The notes under the pieces are model-generated. The model had not been told where the DNA came from. It did no database searches and was given only the letters and a program-made list of their open reading frames with translations. From positions 381,511-445,510 of the forward strand of contig JAEUTP010000017.1 in NCBI GenBank assembly GCA_016787705.1: a stretch of 64,000 nucleotides of DNA, read 5' to 3'. Positions 53,001-62,632 of this stretch are shown here, piece by piece. Position 1 is the stretch's first letter. Each line of letters opens with the position of its first letter. The DNA is from Bacteroidia bacterium (lineage in GTDB: Bacteria; Bacteroidota; Bacteroidia; B-17B0; Aurantibacillaceae). Position numbers and translations under genes: made by a program.

Positions 53001-56000
53001 CCGTATTCAATAAGAATGGTAGCGAGCTTCCTGAACAATTGCCGGAGTGGTACTACATTAATAAAACTACTGCCGAGCCCGGAGAAACAATTAGCTTTAT
53101 TTACAATTCAGCTTATCCAAATACAAATTATTTGTATGAGATAGAGCATCAGAATCAATTGTTGTCAGCTAAGGTAACGCCAATGAGTATGAAGGCTAAC
53201 GATATTAAAGTAGAAGAGACCGACAGGGGCAATTTTTCTATTATCACTTCTTACGTTCGCCATAACCGTTTTTATTCAAACACGCAGGTAATTTATGTTC
53301 CTTATACCAATAAGGAAATGGATATTACTTTTGAAACATTCAGAAATAAATTATTACCTGGCCAGGCAGAAGAATGGAAACTTATTTTAAAAGATAAAAA
53401 AGGAGAAAAAGTTGCTGCCGAAATGATGGCAAGTATGTACGATGCCTCGTTAGATGCATTTAAACCTAACAACTGGTTCTTTAATGTGTTTAATACTTAT
53501 TATGCAACACTTCAATGGACAGCGAATACCGATAAGCAAACCAACTCAACGGAGTTAAATAATTTAAACCGTCCGTATGAAAGTGTGCCTTACCGTTACT
53601 ACGATAATTTAAATTATTACGGGTTGAGTTTTTATTACAACCGTTATTACAGAGGAGGATATGATTACGAAGGGGATGTGATGTCAGAAACAACAGCCAT
53701 GCCTGCAACAGCTATGCCCGATGAAAGCAATAACAATAACCAGCCAAGAAGAGCTGCTGAGAAATCAAAGAACATGTCAAAAAAATCTGTTCTGCGCGAA
53801 GAAGCGGAACAAAAAGAATCCGGTGGGAAAGATATGGATGATGGTATTGTGGGTGGAAATACAAAAGGTACTGCAAGTACAGGAAAAGATACTGATAAAC
53901 GTGGCGGTGAAGAATTAGGGGATGTAAAAGCACGTTCTAATTTTAATGAAACAGCTTTCTTTTACCCTGAACTTCAAACAAACGAAAAAGGTGAGGTCGT
54001 TATTAAATTTACAGTGCCTGAAAGTCTTACCAAATGGAAGGTAATGGGTCTGGCACATACAAAAGATCTTAAGTCGGGTCAGTTTCAAAAAGAAGTGATC
54101 ACACAAAAAGATCTGATGGTGCAACCAAATGTGCCACGTTTTTTTAGAGAAGGCGATAAAATGACCTTTATTTCTAAGATCGCTAATTTATCAGATAAAG
54201 AACTTTCGGGTAATGCTGAATTAAAATTATTTGATGCGTTAACGGATCAGGAAATTTCTACAAAAATAATTGAAGCAGTTTCAGGTCCTTTTCCAACAAT
54301 TGGTTCGCGTACCTTTACAGTTAAAAAAGGCTTGAGCACATCTATTGAATGGAATTTAAATATACCTGAAGGTTTTGGTGCGATTAAATATAAGATAGTA
54401 GCAAAGGCAGGAGATTTTGCAGATGGTGAAGAACAGGCTGTACCGGTATTAACCAACCGTATGCTTGTTACTGAAAGTATGCCAATGCCAATTCGCAGCA
54501 ACCAAACCAAAGAATTTAACTTTACTAAATTCATTAATCAGAATAATAATTCTACTACGCTAAAAAATCATGCCTACACGTTAGAGTTTACTGCAAACCC
54601 TGCATGGTATGCCGTTCAGGCACTTCCGTACCTGATGGAGTATCCTTATGAATGTGCAGAGCAAACGTTTGCACGTTACTACGCAAATAGTTTAGCTACC
54701 TACGTTGTAAATTCAAAACCAAAAATTAAATCCATTTTTGATGCATGGAAAACGTCAAGTCCGGATGCTTTCTTATCCAACCTTGAAAAGAATCAGGAAT
54801 TAAAAGCGGTGGTGTTGGAAGAAACGCCTTGGGTACTTCAGGCTAAGAACGAAAGTGAAAATAAAAAACGCGTTGGCTTGTTGTTCGACCTTAATAAAAT
54901 GAGCAATGAAACTTCATTAGCACTAAAAAAATTAATGAAGAAACAAACACCCAACGGTGGCTTTATGTGGTTTGATGGTATGCCCGATGACTGGTATATA
55001 ACACAACATATTACCTGTGGTTTTGGTCACTTAAATAATTTAGGTGTGGTTAAAGTACGTGATAATTCAGAAGTATGGAACATGCTGTACAAAGCAGTCA
55101 AGTATTGCGATAACAGAATGCGTGAAGAGTATGAGTATGTGAAAAAGTACAACCCAAAATATAAAACTGAAAATCATTTGAGTTATACAGCCATTCAGTA
55201 TTTATACATGCGTAGTTTTTATAAAGATATAGATCGCGATAAACGCAATGTGGAGTATTTTGAATATTATAAAGCGCAGGAACAAAAATACTGGCTGGAA
55301 AACGGTAGATACATGCAGGCCATGATCGCGTTGAACTTAAATAGATTTGGAGATGTAAAAACGCCGAAGGATATTTTAAAATCATTAAAAGAGAACAGTA
55401 TAAATAGCGAAGAAATGGGTATGTACTGGAAAGAGAATTATGGTTACTACTGGTACGAAGCGCCAATTGAAATGCAGGCCTTGATGATAGAAGCTTTTGA
55501 TGAGATCAACAACGATACCAAATCTGTAGACGACCTTAAAACATGGTTGATAAAAAGTAAACAAACACAACATTGGGGTACAACACGTGCTACAACCGAA
55601 GCCGTTTATGCTTTATTATTAAAAGGAACCGACTGGCTGGCAACAGAACCAAATGTAGAGATAACGGTTGGCGATGTGAAGCTGGATCCAAAAAATGATA
55701 AATCGTTAAATGCCGAGCCGGGAACAGGTTACTTTAAGAAATCTTGGAGTGGAAGTGATATAAAGCCAACCAGCATGGGCAAAATAAAAGTGGCAAAGAA
55801 AGATGTTGGTGTTAGTTACGGTGCCGTTTACTGGCAGTATTTTGAACAGTTGGATAAGATCACACCTCACGAAACACCGCTTAAATTAAAAAAACAATTA
55901 TTTCTTCAAAAGAATACGGCAAGTGGCATTGTTATTGAACCAATTTCCACTACTACAAAATTAAAGCCAGGGGATAAAATAAAAGTTAGAATTGAGTTGC

Positions 56001-56299
56001 GGGTAGACAGGGATATGAATTATGTACACATGAAAGATATGCGCGCTGCGGGTTTTGAACCAACTAACGTATTTAGTGGTTATAGATACCAGGATGGATT
56101 AGGTTATTACGAAAGTACGCGCGATGCTGCAACAAATTTCTTTTTCTCGTATTTAAATAAAGGAACTTATGTATTTGAATATCCTTTAGTAGTAAATCAT
56201 TACGGCGATTTTAGTAATGGTGTTACAACTATTCAATGCATGTATGCGCCTGAGTTTACCAGCCACAGCGAAGGTATACGGGTAAAGGTTCAAAAGTAA
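50069..56299 (+). CDS. alpha-2-macroglobulin family protein with thioester motif
   Basis: 2076 residues, longer than most bacterial members. N-terminal signal anchor (about 8-26), an alpha-helical N-terminal region, an MG2 domain near residue 608 (HIFTDRAIYRPGQTVYFKSI), MG repeats, a charged low-complexity segment (about 1220-1285), the A2M domain near 1290 (YPELQTNEKGEVVIKFTVPE), and the thioester domain with ECAEQTF (Cys1529 and Gln1532). Bacterial A2Ms trap proteases in the periplasm and bond to them covalently. No lipobox was seen. It has its own ECF-like promoter and a terminator. The usual PBP1C partner gene is absent. Confidence 0.92.
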   Translation: MLFKRSISFAIVMLASAALGLGLFYKFSPKKDMILFDKGDSYQKLWKKVDSCQNKGLTESALKVVEAIYEKAKADNNSAQFVKAILHRMKFESYKEEFSLEKSIFKLRDEAAVAKYPIKPVLQSILADAFWQYFQNNRWKFYNRTTTVGFKNDDIETWDLKTITNAVIVNYKASLENADSLKRTKVDIYDDILNKGTKECRQWRPTLYDFLAHRALTFFMNTEPDVSRPAAQFNVNGEEFIKPFSEFVNVKIKNPSDSLELKYYALQLMQDLTMFHENDENPNALIDVELMRLNYVQANSQNPKKDTLYLNALKAIQEKFSKSDRVTEVDYYMANWHNNKATQYKPLEGDVYKWEKKTAVEICETALAKYPKSYGAAMCKNLIYTINTKNYNLIIEEANEPKKPFRALVTSQNINKVYYRIVKTSSQEIRTVLRKKYGKELYEKFASFPTVKTFTQELTDDGDFQSHNTEIVMPELEPGYYIVLSSLNETFKYDNNLSAYATCIVSDIASKERRRDDGSYDFYAIHRQTGEPLKNITAQLWYEYYDYKERDYVIKKGAAYKTDDKGFLNVAAGTSNNERQFYIEFINGNDSYYNNNSYYTYKPYKDTQTHVSSHIFTDRAIYRPGQTVYFKSIVLESTAGKNQKLKANYPVTVTFYDVNYQNVGSLNLTTNEFGTVNGTFIAPNGGLNGQMSITDGYSSTYVSVEDYKRPKFETEFNPVKGSYRLNDEITVSGFAKAYAGNVIDGAQVKYRVVRRVNYPYWYWWYRPYYNHGSSEVEITNGEMTTNDTGAYIIKFKALPDESVSKKSYATYSYEISADVTDINGESHSTSTYVTVGYQALQLSVTSEEVVEQNSSKPIRINTNNLNGVAEATKGAFAVYKLKQPTRAFRSRLWTQPDRHSMAKDEYYKTFPYDLYADETNKYKWEKDAKVIDKTFDTGSKTEYDLAAEIKILKPGVYMIEANCKDRFGEDIKAFCYITVFNKNGSELPEQLPEWYYINKTTAEPGETISFIYNSAYPNTNYLYEIEHQNQLLSAKVTPMSMKANDIKVEETDRGNFSIITSYVRHNRFYSNTQVIYVPYTNKEMDITFETFRNKLLPGQAEEWKLILKDKKGEKVAAEMMASMYDASLDAFKPNNWFFNVFNTYYATLQWTANTDKQTNSTELNNLNRPYESVPYRYYDNLNYYGLSFYYNRYYRGGYDYEGDVMSETTAMPATAMPDESNNNNQPRRAAEKSKNMSKKSVLREEAEQKESGGKDMDDGIVGGNTKGTASTGKDTDKRGGEELGDVKARSNFNETAFFYPELQTNEKGEVVIKFTVPESLTKWKVMGLAHTKDLKSGQFQKEVITQKDLMVQPNVPRFFREGDKMTFISKIANLSDKELSGNAELKLFDALTDQEISTKIIEAVSGPFPTIGSRTFTVKKGLSTSIEWNLNIPEGFGAIKYKIVAKAGDFADGEEQAVPVLTNRMLVTESMPMPIRSNQTKEFNFTKFINQNNNSTTLKNHAYTLEFTANPAWYAVQALPYLMEYPYECAEQTFARYYANSLATYVVNSKPKIKSIFDAWKTSSPDAFLSNLEKNQELKAVVLEETPWVLQAKNESENKKRVGLLFDLNKMSNETSLALKKLMKKQTPNGGFMWFDGMPDDWYITQHITCGFGHLNNLGVVKVRDNSEVWNMLYKAVKYCDNRMREEYEYVKKYNPKYKTENHLSYTAIQYLYMRSFYKDIDRDKRNVEYFEYYKAQEQKYWLENGRYMQAMIALNLNRFGDVKTPKDILKSLKENSINSEEMGMYWKENYGYYWYEAPIEMQALMIEAFDEINNDTKSVDDLKTWLIKSKQTQHWGTTRATTEAVYALLLKGTDWLATEPNVEITVGDVKLDPKNDKSLNAEPGTGYFKKSWSGSDIKPTSMGKIKVAKKDVGVSYGAVYWQYFEQLDKITPHETPLKLKKQLFLQKNTASGIVIEPISTTTKLKPGDKIKVRIELRVDRDMNYVHMKDMRAAGFEPTNVFSGYRYQDGLGYYESTRDAATNFFFSYLNKGTYVFEYPLVVNHYGDFSNGVTTIQCMYAPEFTSHSEGIRVKVQK

Positions 56300-56325
56300 A
56301 TTTAAAAATATGGTTTTGTTAAATA

Positions 56326-56353
56326 AAAAGCCGCAGATGATGCGGCTTTTTTG
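56326..56353 (+). terminator. terminator after the alpha-2-macroglobulin gene
   Basis: AAAAGCCGCA and TGCGGCTTTT pair over 10 bases with a five-base loop (56336-56340), followed by T residues. Confidence 0.88.
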
Positions 56354-56465
56354 TTTTCATTTTCTAAACCGATTAAGATAAGTTAATATAAGATTTTACG
56401 CCTCTAAATGGCTTTAGGTAGTAGGTTTGTCGATAATATTGTGAAATTGGCTAATTGATTTTTTA

Positions 56466-56473
56466 TACTTTTG
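56466..56473 (+). promoter_or_regulatory. -7 promoter box for the small secreted protein and adhesin
   Basis: TACTTTTG is an exact TAnnTTTG match, 29 bases before the ATG at 56503. Confidence 0.5.
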
Positions 56474-56502
56474 CCGGTATTAACAACTACACTATTTAAA
56501 TC

Positions 56503-56853
56503 ATGAAGGTATCCGGATTATTTGTTTTACAATGTCTTTTATTTTTTTCTTTTTTTTCAATTGCTCAATATAAATCTCCGTCAAAAGAAATTAAAAAGCA
56601 ATATCATTACACCTTTACTGGCATACTTTCTTCTCAGTTAAAACAAAATTTAGAAGAAAATATAGCAACACTTAAGTTTGTAAGTTCTGCAAAAGTAAAA
56701 TACAAAACAGAAGCACAAAGCGGTGAGGTCTTTATACAAACTACAGAATTAACAGCCACTTCTGAAGAAGACCAGGGATTTGACATCATCGCACTTAAAA
56801 AACTTATCTCTTCATTTAATTTAACGCCCTTAGAACTTAACGTAACACAATAA
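56503..56853 (+). CDS. small secreted protein next to the adhesin
   Basis: 116 residues. Signal peptide (1-21, ending SFFSIAQ), then a single domain of about 80 residues with a beta-alpha-beta order (YHYTFTGILSSQLKQNLEEN, AKVKYKTEAQSGEVFIQTTE, FDIIALKKLISSFNL). It looks like a ferredoxin-like fold without metal-binding cysteines. It lies 8 bases before the large adhesin gene, so the two are one operon; it may help secretion or assembly of the adhesin. No family assigned. Confidence 0.7.
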   Translation: MKVSGLFVLQCLLFFSFFSIAQYKSPSKEIKKQYHYTFTGILSSQLKQNLEENIATLKFVSSAKVKYKTEAQSGEVFIQTTELTATSEEDQGFDIIALKKLISSFNLTPLELNVTQ

Positions 56854-56861
56854 TAAATCCT

Positions 56862-59800
56862 ATGAAAAGTTTTTTATTTATTTTATTTTCTTGTCTTACG
56901 GTTTTTAGTTTCCATGCGCAAAGCGATAATTGTTCTTCCGCGCCAACGTTGGTAGTAAATGCAACTTGTTCTTCGCCAACAGCTGGTACTTCAATAGGTG
57001 CAACACAATCTATTGCAGGTTGTACCGGTAATGCCGATGATGATGTTTGGTATAAATTTGTTGCAACGGCAACAAGCCATTCTTTTCAGGTAGCAGGATC
57101 GGCAAGTTTTGACGCAGTAGTTGAATTTTTTTCAGGTACCTGTTCTACATTAAATTCTATTAATTGCGTTGATGCAACGAATACAGGAGGAACAGAAAGT
57201 GGTTTAATAAGCGGTTTAACGATTGGAAATACTTACTACGTTCGTATCTATCATTATTTCGCCGGCAGCGGATCATCTACCTTTACCACTTGCATTATGA
57301 ATGCACCTGCAGCACCATCTAATGATGCTTGTATAAACGCCATTAATCTTACGGTTAATGCCGGTTGTATTAATACTCCCGGTAATACTTATGGTGCTAC
57401 ACAATCACAGGCGCCTTGTGTTGGTAACAGTAACGACGATGTTTGGTTTAGTTTTACTGCTACAAATTATACTCAAACCATACAGGTTACCCCTTCTGCA
57501 AATATGGATGCGGTTTTTGAATTGTTTGGAGGATCTTGTGGTAGCTTAACATCTTTAAACTGCATAGATAATGGCCTGACAAACGGAATTGAAAGTATTA
57601 CCGCAGTGGGATTAACAACAGGTAACACCTATTATATTCGGGTTTACGATTACTATTCCGGCGGTGGTTATCCTTTTTCAATCTGCGTGAGTGGTAACGC
57701 AGCAGGCCCTGGGCAGCCAAACGATAATCCTTGTAATGCAATTCAACTTCCAGCTGTAACATCCGATTGTAATTATTTACAATTTAGTACAGTAGGCGCT
57801 ACGCAAACAGGTACAACGCTTGCACCTGCACCTTCTAGTTGCGCGGGAGGATCTTCACCATTTATGGGCGGCTTTGCAGCGGGCACAAAAGATGTTTGGT
57901 TTAAGATTACGGTACCTGCAAACGGAAATGTATTTATTACACCACAACCAAATTTAGGTGCTGGTTATATTACAGATGGTGTAATGGCTTTATATAGCGG
58001 TGCAAGCTGTAGTGCGCTAACACAAATTGCATGTTCAGATGATTATTCTGCTTATCCTTCTACAGCAAATGATTTTTTACCTTATATAGCCGCAACGGGT
58101 CAAACACCGGGCGCTACTTTATATTTACGTTATTTTGCCTATGCAACAGCTCAGGGTTCATTTGGTATTTGTGTGCAATCACCAACAAACGATAATTGTT
58201 CGAGCGCATTAAATATTTGCGATCTTAATGGATACTCCGGTTCAACGAGCGCTGCTTATTCGGCGGACAGGCCATGTAATATGTTTGGTAATAACGAGAC
58301 CAATGCCGGTGTTGATCAGCCTAACGGTACAAATACCGGTGGCCCCTTTGGACAGGGCGGTTCATGGGGTGTAGGCTCTCCTTTTTTTGATGTTAATATT
58401 AATAATAATTCATGGATACAGTTTGTCGCAGCAAGCACCAGTGCATCGTTTAAAATAAATGTAGGTAATTGTTGGGTTGGAAATTATCCAAGTGGTGGTT
58501 TGCAAATGCAAATTTTTAGCGCGGCAGCAGCCTGTTGCAGTTTTGTTCCGGTAAGTGATTTTAAAGAAGGCAGCACTACTTTTACAGTTAATGCGGTTGG
58601 ATTAACGGTTGGTAATAATTATTACTTGATGATAGATGGCTATGCCGGTGATATTTGTAATTATACCATCAATGCTTTAACTGGTGTTTCTTTTGCAAAC
58701 ATTTCCGCATCTACAAGTTCAATTTGCCCGGGCGCAAGTGTTTTATTAACAGGGCCGGCCGGGGCTACCAGCTACACTTGGTTACCAAGCGGTGCAAATA
58801 CTTCTACCTTATCTGTTACACCCGGAAGTACGATTACTTATACATTAATTGCCGGAGGTGTTTGTGGTTACAAACAAACACTTACCAAACAAATTGTCGT
58901 CAACCCATTGCCTTCTGTTATTATTAATGCCGGTAGCCCCATTAGTACATGTGGTACACAAACATTAACACTTACAGGAAGTGGCGCCTCTACCTACACA
59001 TGGAATACAGGGCCAACCTCTAATACCATTAGTATTTCACCTTCATCTACAACAAGCTATACTTTAACAGGTACGAGTGCCGCTGGTTGTGTAAATTCAA
59101 CAGTAACAACGGTAACTGTTAATCCGCTTCCAACTACAACTGTAAGTCCTTCATCCAATACTATTTGTTCAGGTTCTAGCGCTACATTAAGTGCCAGTGG
59201 TGCAAATACATATACATGGAGTACGGGTTCTACAAGTACTATAATCACCGTTTCGCCACCATCTGCAACGGTTTACACTGTTACGGGCACAAATAGCTTT
59301 GGTTGTACAAAATCGCAAACCGTTAATGTAAGTGTTAATGGTCTGCCAACTATTAATACTAGTTCAACAACCATTTGCGCAGGAGCTACCGGTACTTTAA
59401 ATGCATCGGGCGGTGTAAGTTATGTTTGGAGTAATAGTTCAACCGGATCATCAATCAATGTTTCACCGGCGAGCACAACAAATTATACCGTAGTGGGTAC
59501 TGCTGCCAATTCGTGCACCAATAGCGCCATTGCGCAAGTGAGTGTAAATTCGTTGCCGTTTATTTCTGTTAACTCAGCAACTATTTGTTCTAATACTAGT
59601 GCTACCTTAATTGCAGGTGGAGGTAATATTTATAACTGGAGTAATAGTGCAAGTGGGCCGAGCATAACGGTTAATCCAAGTGCTAATACAAGTTATACTG
59701 TTACCGGAACAGCATCTACCGGTTGTACAAATACGGCGGTAAGCGCTATAACTGTTTTAAATATTCCCCAATTAACAAGTACACCATCGGTTTCGCCCAG

Positions 59801-62006
59801 TAACTGCTCTGCAAGTACAGGTTCAATCACATCTGTAGTTATAACCGGTGCACCCGCATTAACTTATACCTGGACAAACGGTGCTAGTGCAGTTGTTGGT
59901 AATGCGGCCAACTTAAATACACAACCTGCAGGAACTTATAATCTACTTGTAAAAGACGGGCAGGGTTGTTTTAATTCATTCGGGCCTTATTCTATTTCTA
60001 ATCCCGGAGCACCCGCAGCGCCATCGGCCAGCGCAAGTGCTGTTTCATTATGCGCTGGGGGAACGATCAATTTATTTTCAAGCTCTTCTTTTTCTGCACC
60101 AACCAATTTTAACTGGAGCGGGCCGAATAGTTTTTCATCTACCGCTCAAAACCCTGTAATTTCGGGCGCAACAAATATTATGTCAGGTGTTTATTCGGTG
60201 TATGCTACTTCTTCGGGCTGTAGCGGCCCGGCAACAAATGTAAGCGTTACTGTAAATAATAATCCAACGCCGGTTGCGAGTTCATCATCCAGCAATTATT
60301 GTGGCGGCAATAACATTTTGTTATTTGCCTCTTCGGCTTCTACCTATTCATGGTCCGGACCAAACGGATTTATATCTACAGTCCAAAATCCAACATTAAC
60401 AAATGCACAAACTGTAGCTTCCGGCTTATATCAATTACAGGTTTCAAACGCTGCGGGTTGTACGGGCAGTACGGGAATAAATATTTTAGTGAACAGTAAT
60501 CCTGTAATAAATGTGGCAGCAAGCAGCACAGCAGTTTGTTCGGGCTCTGCAATTAATCTTACTGCCAGTGGCGGAAATACCTATTTATGGAATGGTCCTA
60601 ATGGTTTTACTTCTGCACAACAAAACCCAACTATAGCAAATTCCAGTACACTTAGTACTGGTGTTTATAGTATTTCTGTAACCAATACCTTAACCGGTTG
60701 TAATACAAATACCGTTGTAAACGTGCTTGTAAATAATTTACCGGTAATTAATGCGTCGTCTTCATCGCCAAGTGTTTGTACAAATGCTGCTATTCAGCTT
60801 TTGGCAAATGGTACAAATATTACAAGCTATAGCTGGTCAGGACCGGCAGGTTACACCGCGGTTGGCGCTAACCAAACACTTTCTAACGCAACAGCCGTAA
60901 ATGCCGGCAATTATACAGTTACGGCTCTTGATGCAAATAATTGTCAATCCAGTATAACGGTTCCCGTATTTGTGCAATCTTTAACACCCGTAACGGCTAG
61001 TGCCGGTGCAACCAGCAATACATTTTGTACAGGTGGACAGGTAAATCTTTTTGGAACATCGCCCGCCTTATCTTTCTTATGGGCAGGGCCTAATACCTAT
61101 ACGGCAAACATTCAAAACCCGGTTATTGTAAATGCACAAACAAACGTATCAGGAATTTATACACTAACTGCAATTGATGCTAATGGTTGTGCAAATAGTG
61201 CAACAACAGCTGTTTTAATGAATCAAACACCATCATTGCTTAACAGTAATAACGGTTTAACGTGTGCCGGACAAAATGTTGTATTACTTGCTGATTTTGG
61301 CGCAGGTGCACTGGTTAATTGGTATAGTGATCTTTCATTAACAACACCTTTGCAGGTAAATTCAAATACCTATTCGCCAACATTTGGAAGCTATGGTACT
61401 TATACTTTTTATGCTCAGGGAAATTTAAATGGATGTACAAGTACTATTACCCCAATAACTGCAAACTATTACTCTGTTATTGCAGGAATTAATTCTTCTA
61501 CACTTTCCGGCGCAGCCCCTCTTAGCATTCAATTTATAAATACAAGTATTGGTATTAATGCAACTAATACAACAAATTGGATGTTTGGAGATGGTAATAC
61601 AGCTAACAGTTTTAATGCATCTAATATTTTCCAGACTCCGGGTACCTACACGGTAACATTAGAAGTTTCGAACGGCATTTGTTCTGATACCATACAAACA
61701 ATTATTAATGTAGCAGTTGCAACAATTCGTATTCCTGAAATATTTACACCAAATGGTGATGGAAAAAATGATGTATTTTATATTCCGAATATTGATTTTT
61801 TTCCGGGCAATGAATTACTGATTTTTAACCGTTGGGGAAATTTGATTTACAAAATGAAAGGTTATAATAATGATTGGGATGGATCTCCAAATACAAATGA
61901 AAAGACAGGTGGAGGCAAGTTACCCGCAGGAACCTATTATTATTTATTGAACCTGGGTGATAAAGATGATCAGGTATTTAGAGGGTTTATTCAAGTATTG
62001 TATTAA
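56862..62006 (+). CDS. large T9SS type B (CHU_C) repeat adhesin
   Basis: 1714 residues. Signal peptide (1-19). Residues 22-600 hold PPC-like repeats of the form DVWYKF or DVWFSF, TxxxSFxV, and TYYVRIY. Residues 609-960 hold about five Ig-like repeats with CxGxSxTLxASG and TYTWSTGS. 969-1045 is SprB-like, 1084-1460 has repeats with WSGPNGF, 1540-1620 a PKD domain (WMFGDGNTANSF), and from 1621 the CHU_C sorting domain (PEIFTPNGDGKND, LLIFNRWGNLIY, LPAGTYYYLLNL). It is exported by T9SS and stays at the surface for adhesion or gliding. Confidence 0.93.
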   Translation: MKSFLFILFSCLTVFSFHAQSDNCSSAPTLVVNATCSSPTAGTSIGATQSIAGCTGNADDDVWYKFVATATSHSFQVAGSASFDAVVEFFSGTCSTLNSINCVDATNTGGTESGLISGLTIGNTYYVRIYHYFAGSGSSTFTTCIMNAPAAPSNDACINAINLTVNAGCINTPGNTYGATQSQAPCVGNSNDDVWFSFTATNYTQTIQVTPSANMDAVFELFGGSCGSLTSLNCIDNGLTNGIESITAVGLTTGNTYYIRVYDYYSGGGYPFSICVSGNAAGPGQPNDNPCNAIQLPAVTSDCNYLQFSTVGATQTGTTLAPAPSSCAGGSSPFMGGFAAGTKDVWFKITVPANGNVFITPQPNLGAGYITDGVMALYSGASCSALTQIACSDDYSAYPSTANDFLPYIAATGQTPGATLYLRYFAYATAQGSFGICVQSPTNDNCSSALNICDLNGYSGSTSAAYSADRPCNMFGNNETNAGVDQPNGTNTGGPFGQGGSWGVGSPFFDVNINNNSWIQFVAASTSASFKINVGNCWVGNYPSGGLQMQIFSAAAACCSFVPVSDFKEGSTTFTVNAVGLTVGNNYYLMIDGYAGDICNYTINALTGVSFANISASTSSICPGASVLLTGPAGATSYTWLPSGANTSTLSVTPGSTITYTLIAGGVCGYKQTLTKQIVVNPLPSVIINAGSPISTCGTQTLTLTGSGASTYTWNTGPTSNTISISPSSTTSYTLTGTSAAGCVNSTVTTVTVNPLPTTTVSPSSNTICSGSSATLSASGANTYTWSTGSTSTIITVSPPSATVYTVTGTNSFGCTKSQTVNVSVNGLPTINTSSTTICAGATGTLNASGGVSYVWSNSSTGSSINVSPASTTNYTVVGTAANSCTNSAIAQVSVNSLPFISVNSATICSNTSATLIAGGGNIYNWSNSASGPSITVNPSANTSYTVTGTASTGCTNTAVSAITVLNIPQLTSTPSVSPSNCSASTGSITSVVITGAPALTYTWTNGASAVVGNAANLNTQPAGTYNLLVKDGQGCFNSFGPYSISNPGAPAAPSASASAVSLCAGGTINLFSSSSFSAPTNFNWSGPNSFSSTAQNPVISGATNIMSGVYSVYATSSGCSGPATNVSVTVNNNPTPVASSSSSNYCGGNNILLFASSASTYSWSGPNGFISTVQNPTLTNAQTVASGLYQLQVSNAAGCTGSTGINILVNSNPVINVAASSTAVCSGSAINLTASGGNTYLWNGPNGFTSAQQNPTIANSSTLSTGVYSISVTNTLTGCNTNTVVNVLVNNLPVINASSSSPSVCTNAAIQLLANGTNITSYSWSGPAGYTAVGANQTLSNATAVNAGNYTVTALDANNCQSSITVPVFVQSLTPVTASAGATSNTFCTGGQVNLFGTSPALSFLWAGPNTYTANIQNPVIVNAQTNVSGIYTLTAIDANGCANSATTAVLMNQTPSLLNSNNGLTCAGQNVVLLADFGAGALVNWYSDLSLTTPLQVNSNTYSPTFGSYGTYTFYAQGNLNGCTSTITPITANYYSVIAGINSSTLSGAAPLSIQFINTSIGINATNTTNWMFGDGNTANSFNASNIFQTPGTYTVTLEVSNGICSDTIQTIINVAVATIRIPEIFTPNGDGKNDVFYIPNIDFFPGNELLIFNRWGNLIYKMKGYNNDWDGSPNTNEKTGGGKLPAGTYYYLLNLGDKDDQVFRGFIQVLY

Positions 62007-62027
62007 TAAATAAATTTTATAAGTATT

Positions 62028-62061
62028 AAAAAAGCCCCACTCAAATAAGTAGGGCTTTTTG
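62028..62061 (+). terminator. terminator after the adhesin gene
   Basis: AAAAAGCCC (62029-62037) pairs with GGGCTTTTT (62052-62060); an inner ACT/AGT pair extends the stem around one mismatch. It lies 23 bases after the stop. Confidence 0.8.
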
Positions 62062-62163
62062 TTTTTATGGAGGGTGCTAAATGTTATTGAATAGATAATT
62101 TGCTGATTTTACAATTTTATTTGTCAAAAAACTGAAATAACTGGTGTTGTGTATTTAGTAAAC

Positions 62164-62198
62164 AAAAAAGCCCAAACAATATTTTGTTTGGGCTTTTT
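62164..62198 (-). terminator. strong bidirectional terminator after trxA
   Basis: AAAAAGCCCAAACA and TGTTTGGGCTTTTT form a perfect 14-bp stem with a six-base loop. It has A and T runs on both sides, so it can end trxA on minus and readthrough from the adhesin on plus. Confidence 0.9.
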
Positions 62199-62213
62199 AT
62201 AGAGTTTAAAGAT

Positions 62214-62531
62214 CTATATCTGTGCGTCTAACTTTGCTGCTAAAGCATTTTTTGGAACTACGCCTACTTGTTTATCTACCACTTCACCATTTTTAAAATA
62301 TAATAAAGTAGGGATATTGCGGATACCATATTTTGCACTGATGCCTGAGTTAAGATCTACATTAACTTTTCCTACAACAGCTTTGCCATCGTATTCTTTA
62401 GCTAGCTCTTCTACAACCGGACCAACCATACGGCAAGGACCACACCATTCTGCCCAAAAATCAATTAATACTGGTTTGTCGCTTTTTAATACTAGCTCTT
62501 CAAAATTTGCGTCGGTTATTTCTAATGCCAT
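62214..62531 (-). CDS. trxA: thioredoxin
   Basis: 105 residues, one thioredoxin fold with WAEWCGPCRM (Cys30 and Cys33) as the redox site, VGKVNVDLNSG, the cis-proline in RNIPTLLYFKNGE and a VGVVPKNAL end. It reduces disulfides in the cytoplasm. No signal peptide is present, so it is not a periplasmic TlpA/DsbE type. The 100-base upstream gap holds an array of 7-base repeats. Confidence 0.97.
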   Translation of the reverse strand: MALEITDANFEELVLKSDKPVLIDFWAEWCGPCRMVGPVVEELAKEYDGKAVVGKVNVDLNSGISAKYGIRNIPTLLYFKNGEVVDKQVGVVPKNALAAKLDAQI

Positions 62532-62592
62532 TTTTTTAAGTTTTTAATTATTAGTGTTTTTTTTAATTTCTACATTAAAGTTAATAGTTTCT

Positions 62593-62625
62593 TCTTAAAT
62601 CTTAAATCTTAAGTCTTAAATCTTA
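62593..62625 (+). repeat. tandem 7-base repeat upstream of trxA
   Basis: TCTTAAA, TCTTAAA, TCTTAAG, TCTTAAA and a partial unit in tandem. The same heptamer is found at 36208-36235 in the accB-accC gap. Confidence 0.65.
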
Positions 62626-62632
62626 TTTCAAT

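Noticed and set aside
53721..53918. 65-residue plus-strand frame within the alpha-2-macroglobulin gene
   Set aside because: It is a shadow of the Lys/Glu-rich low-complexity region in another frame.
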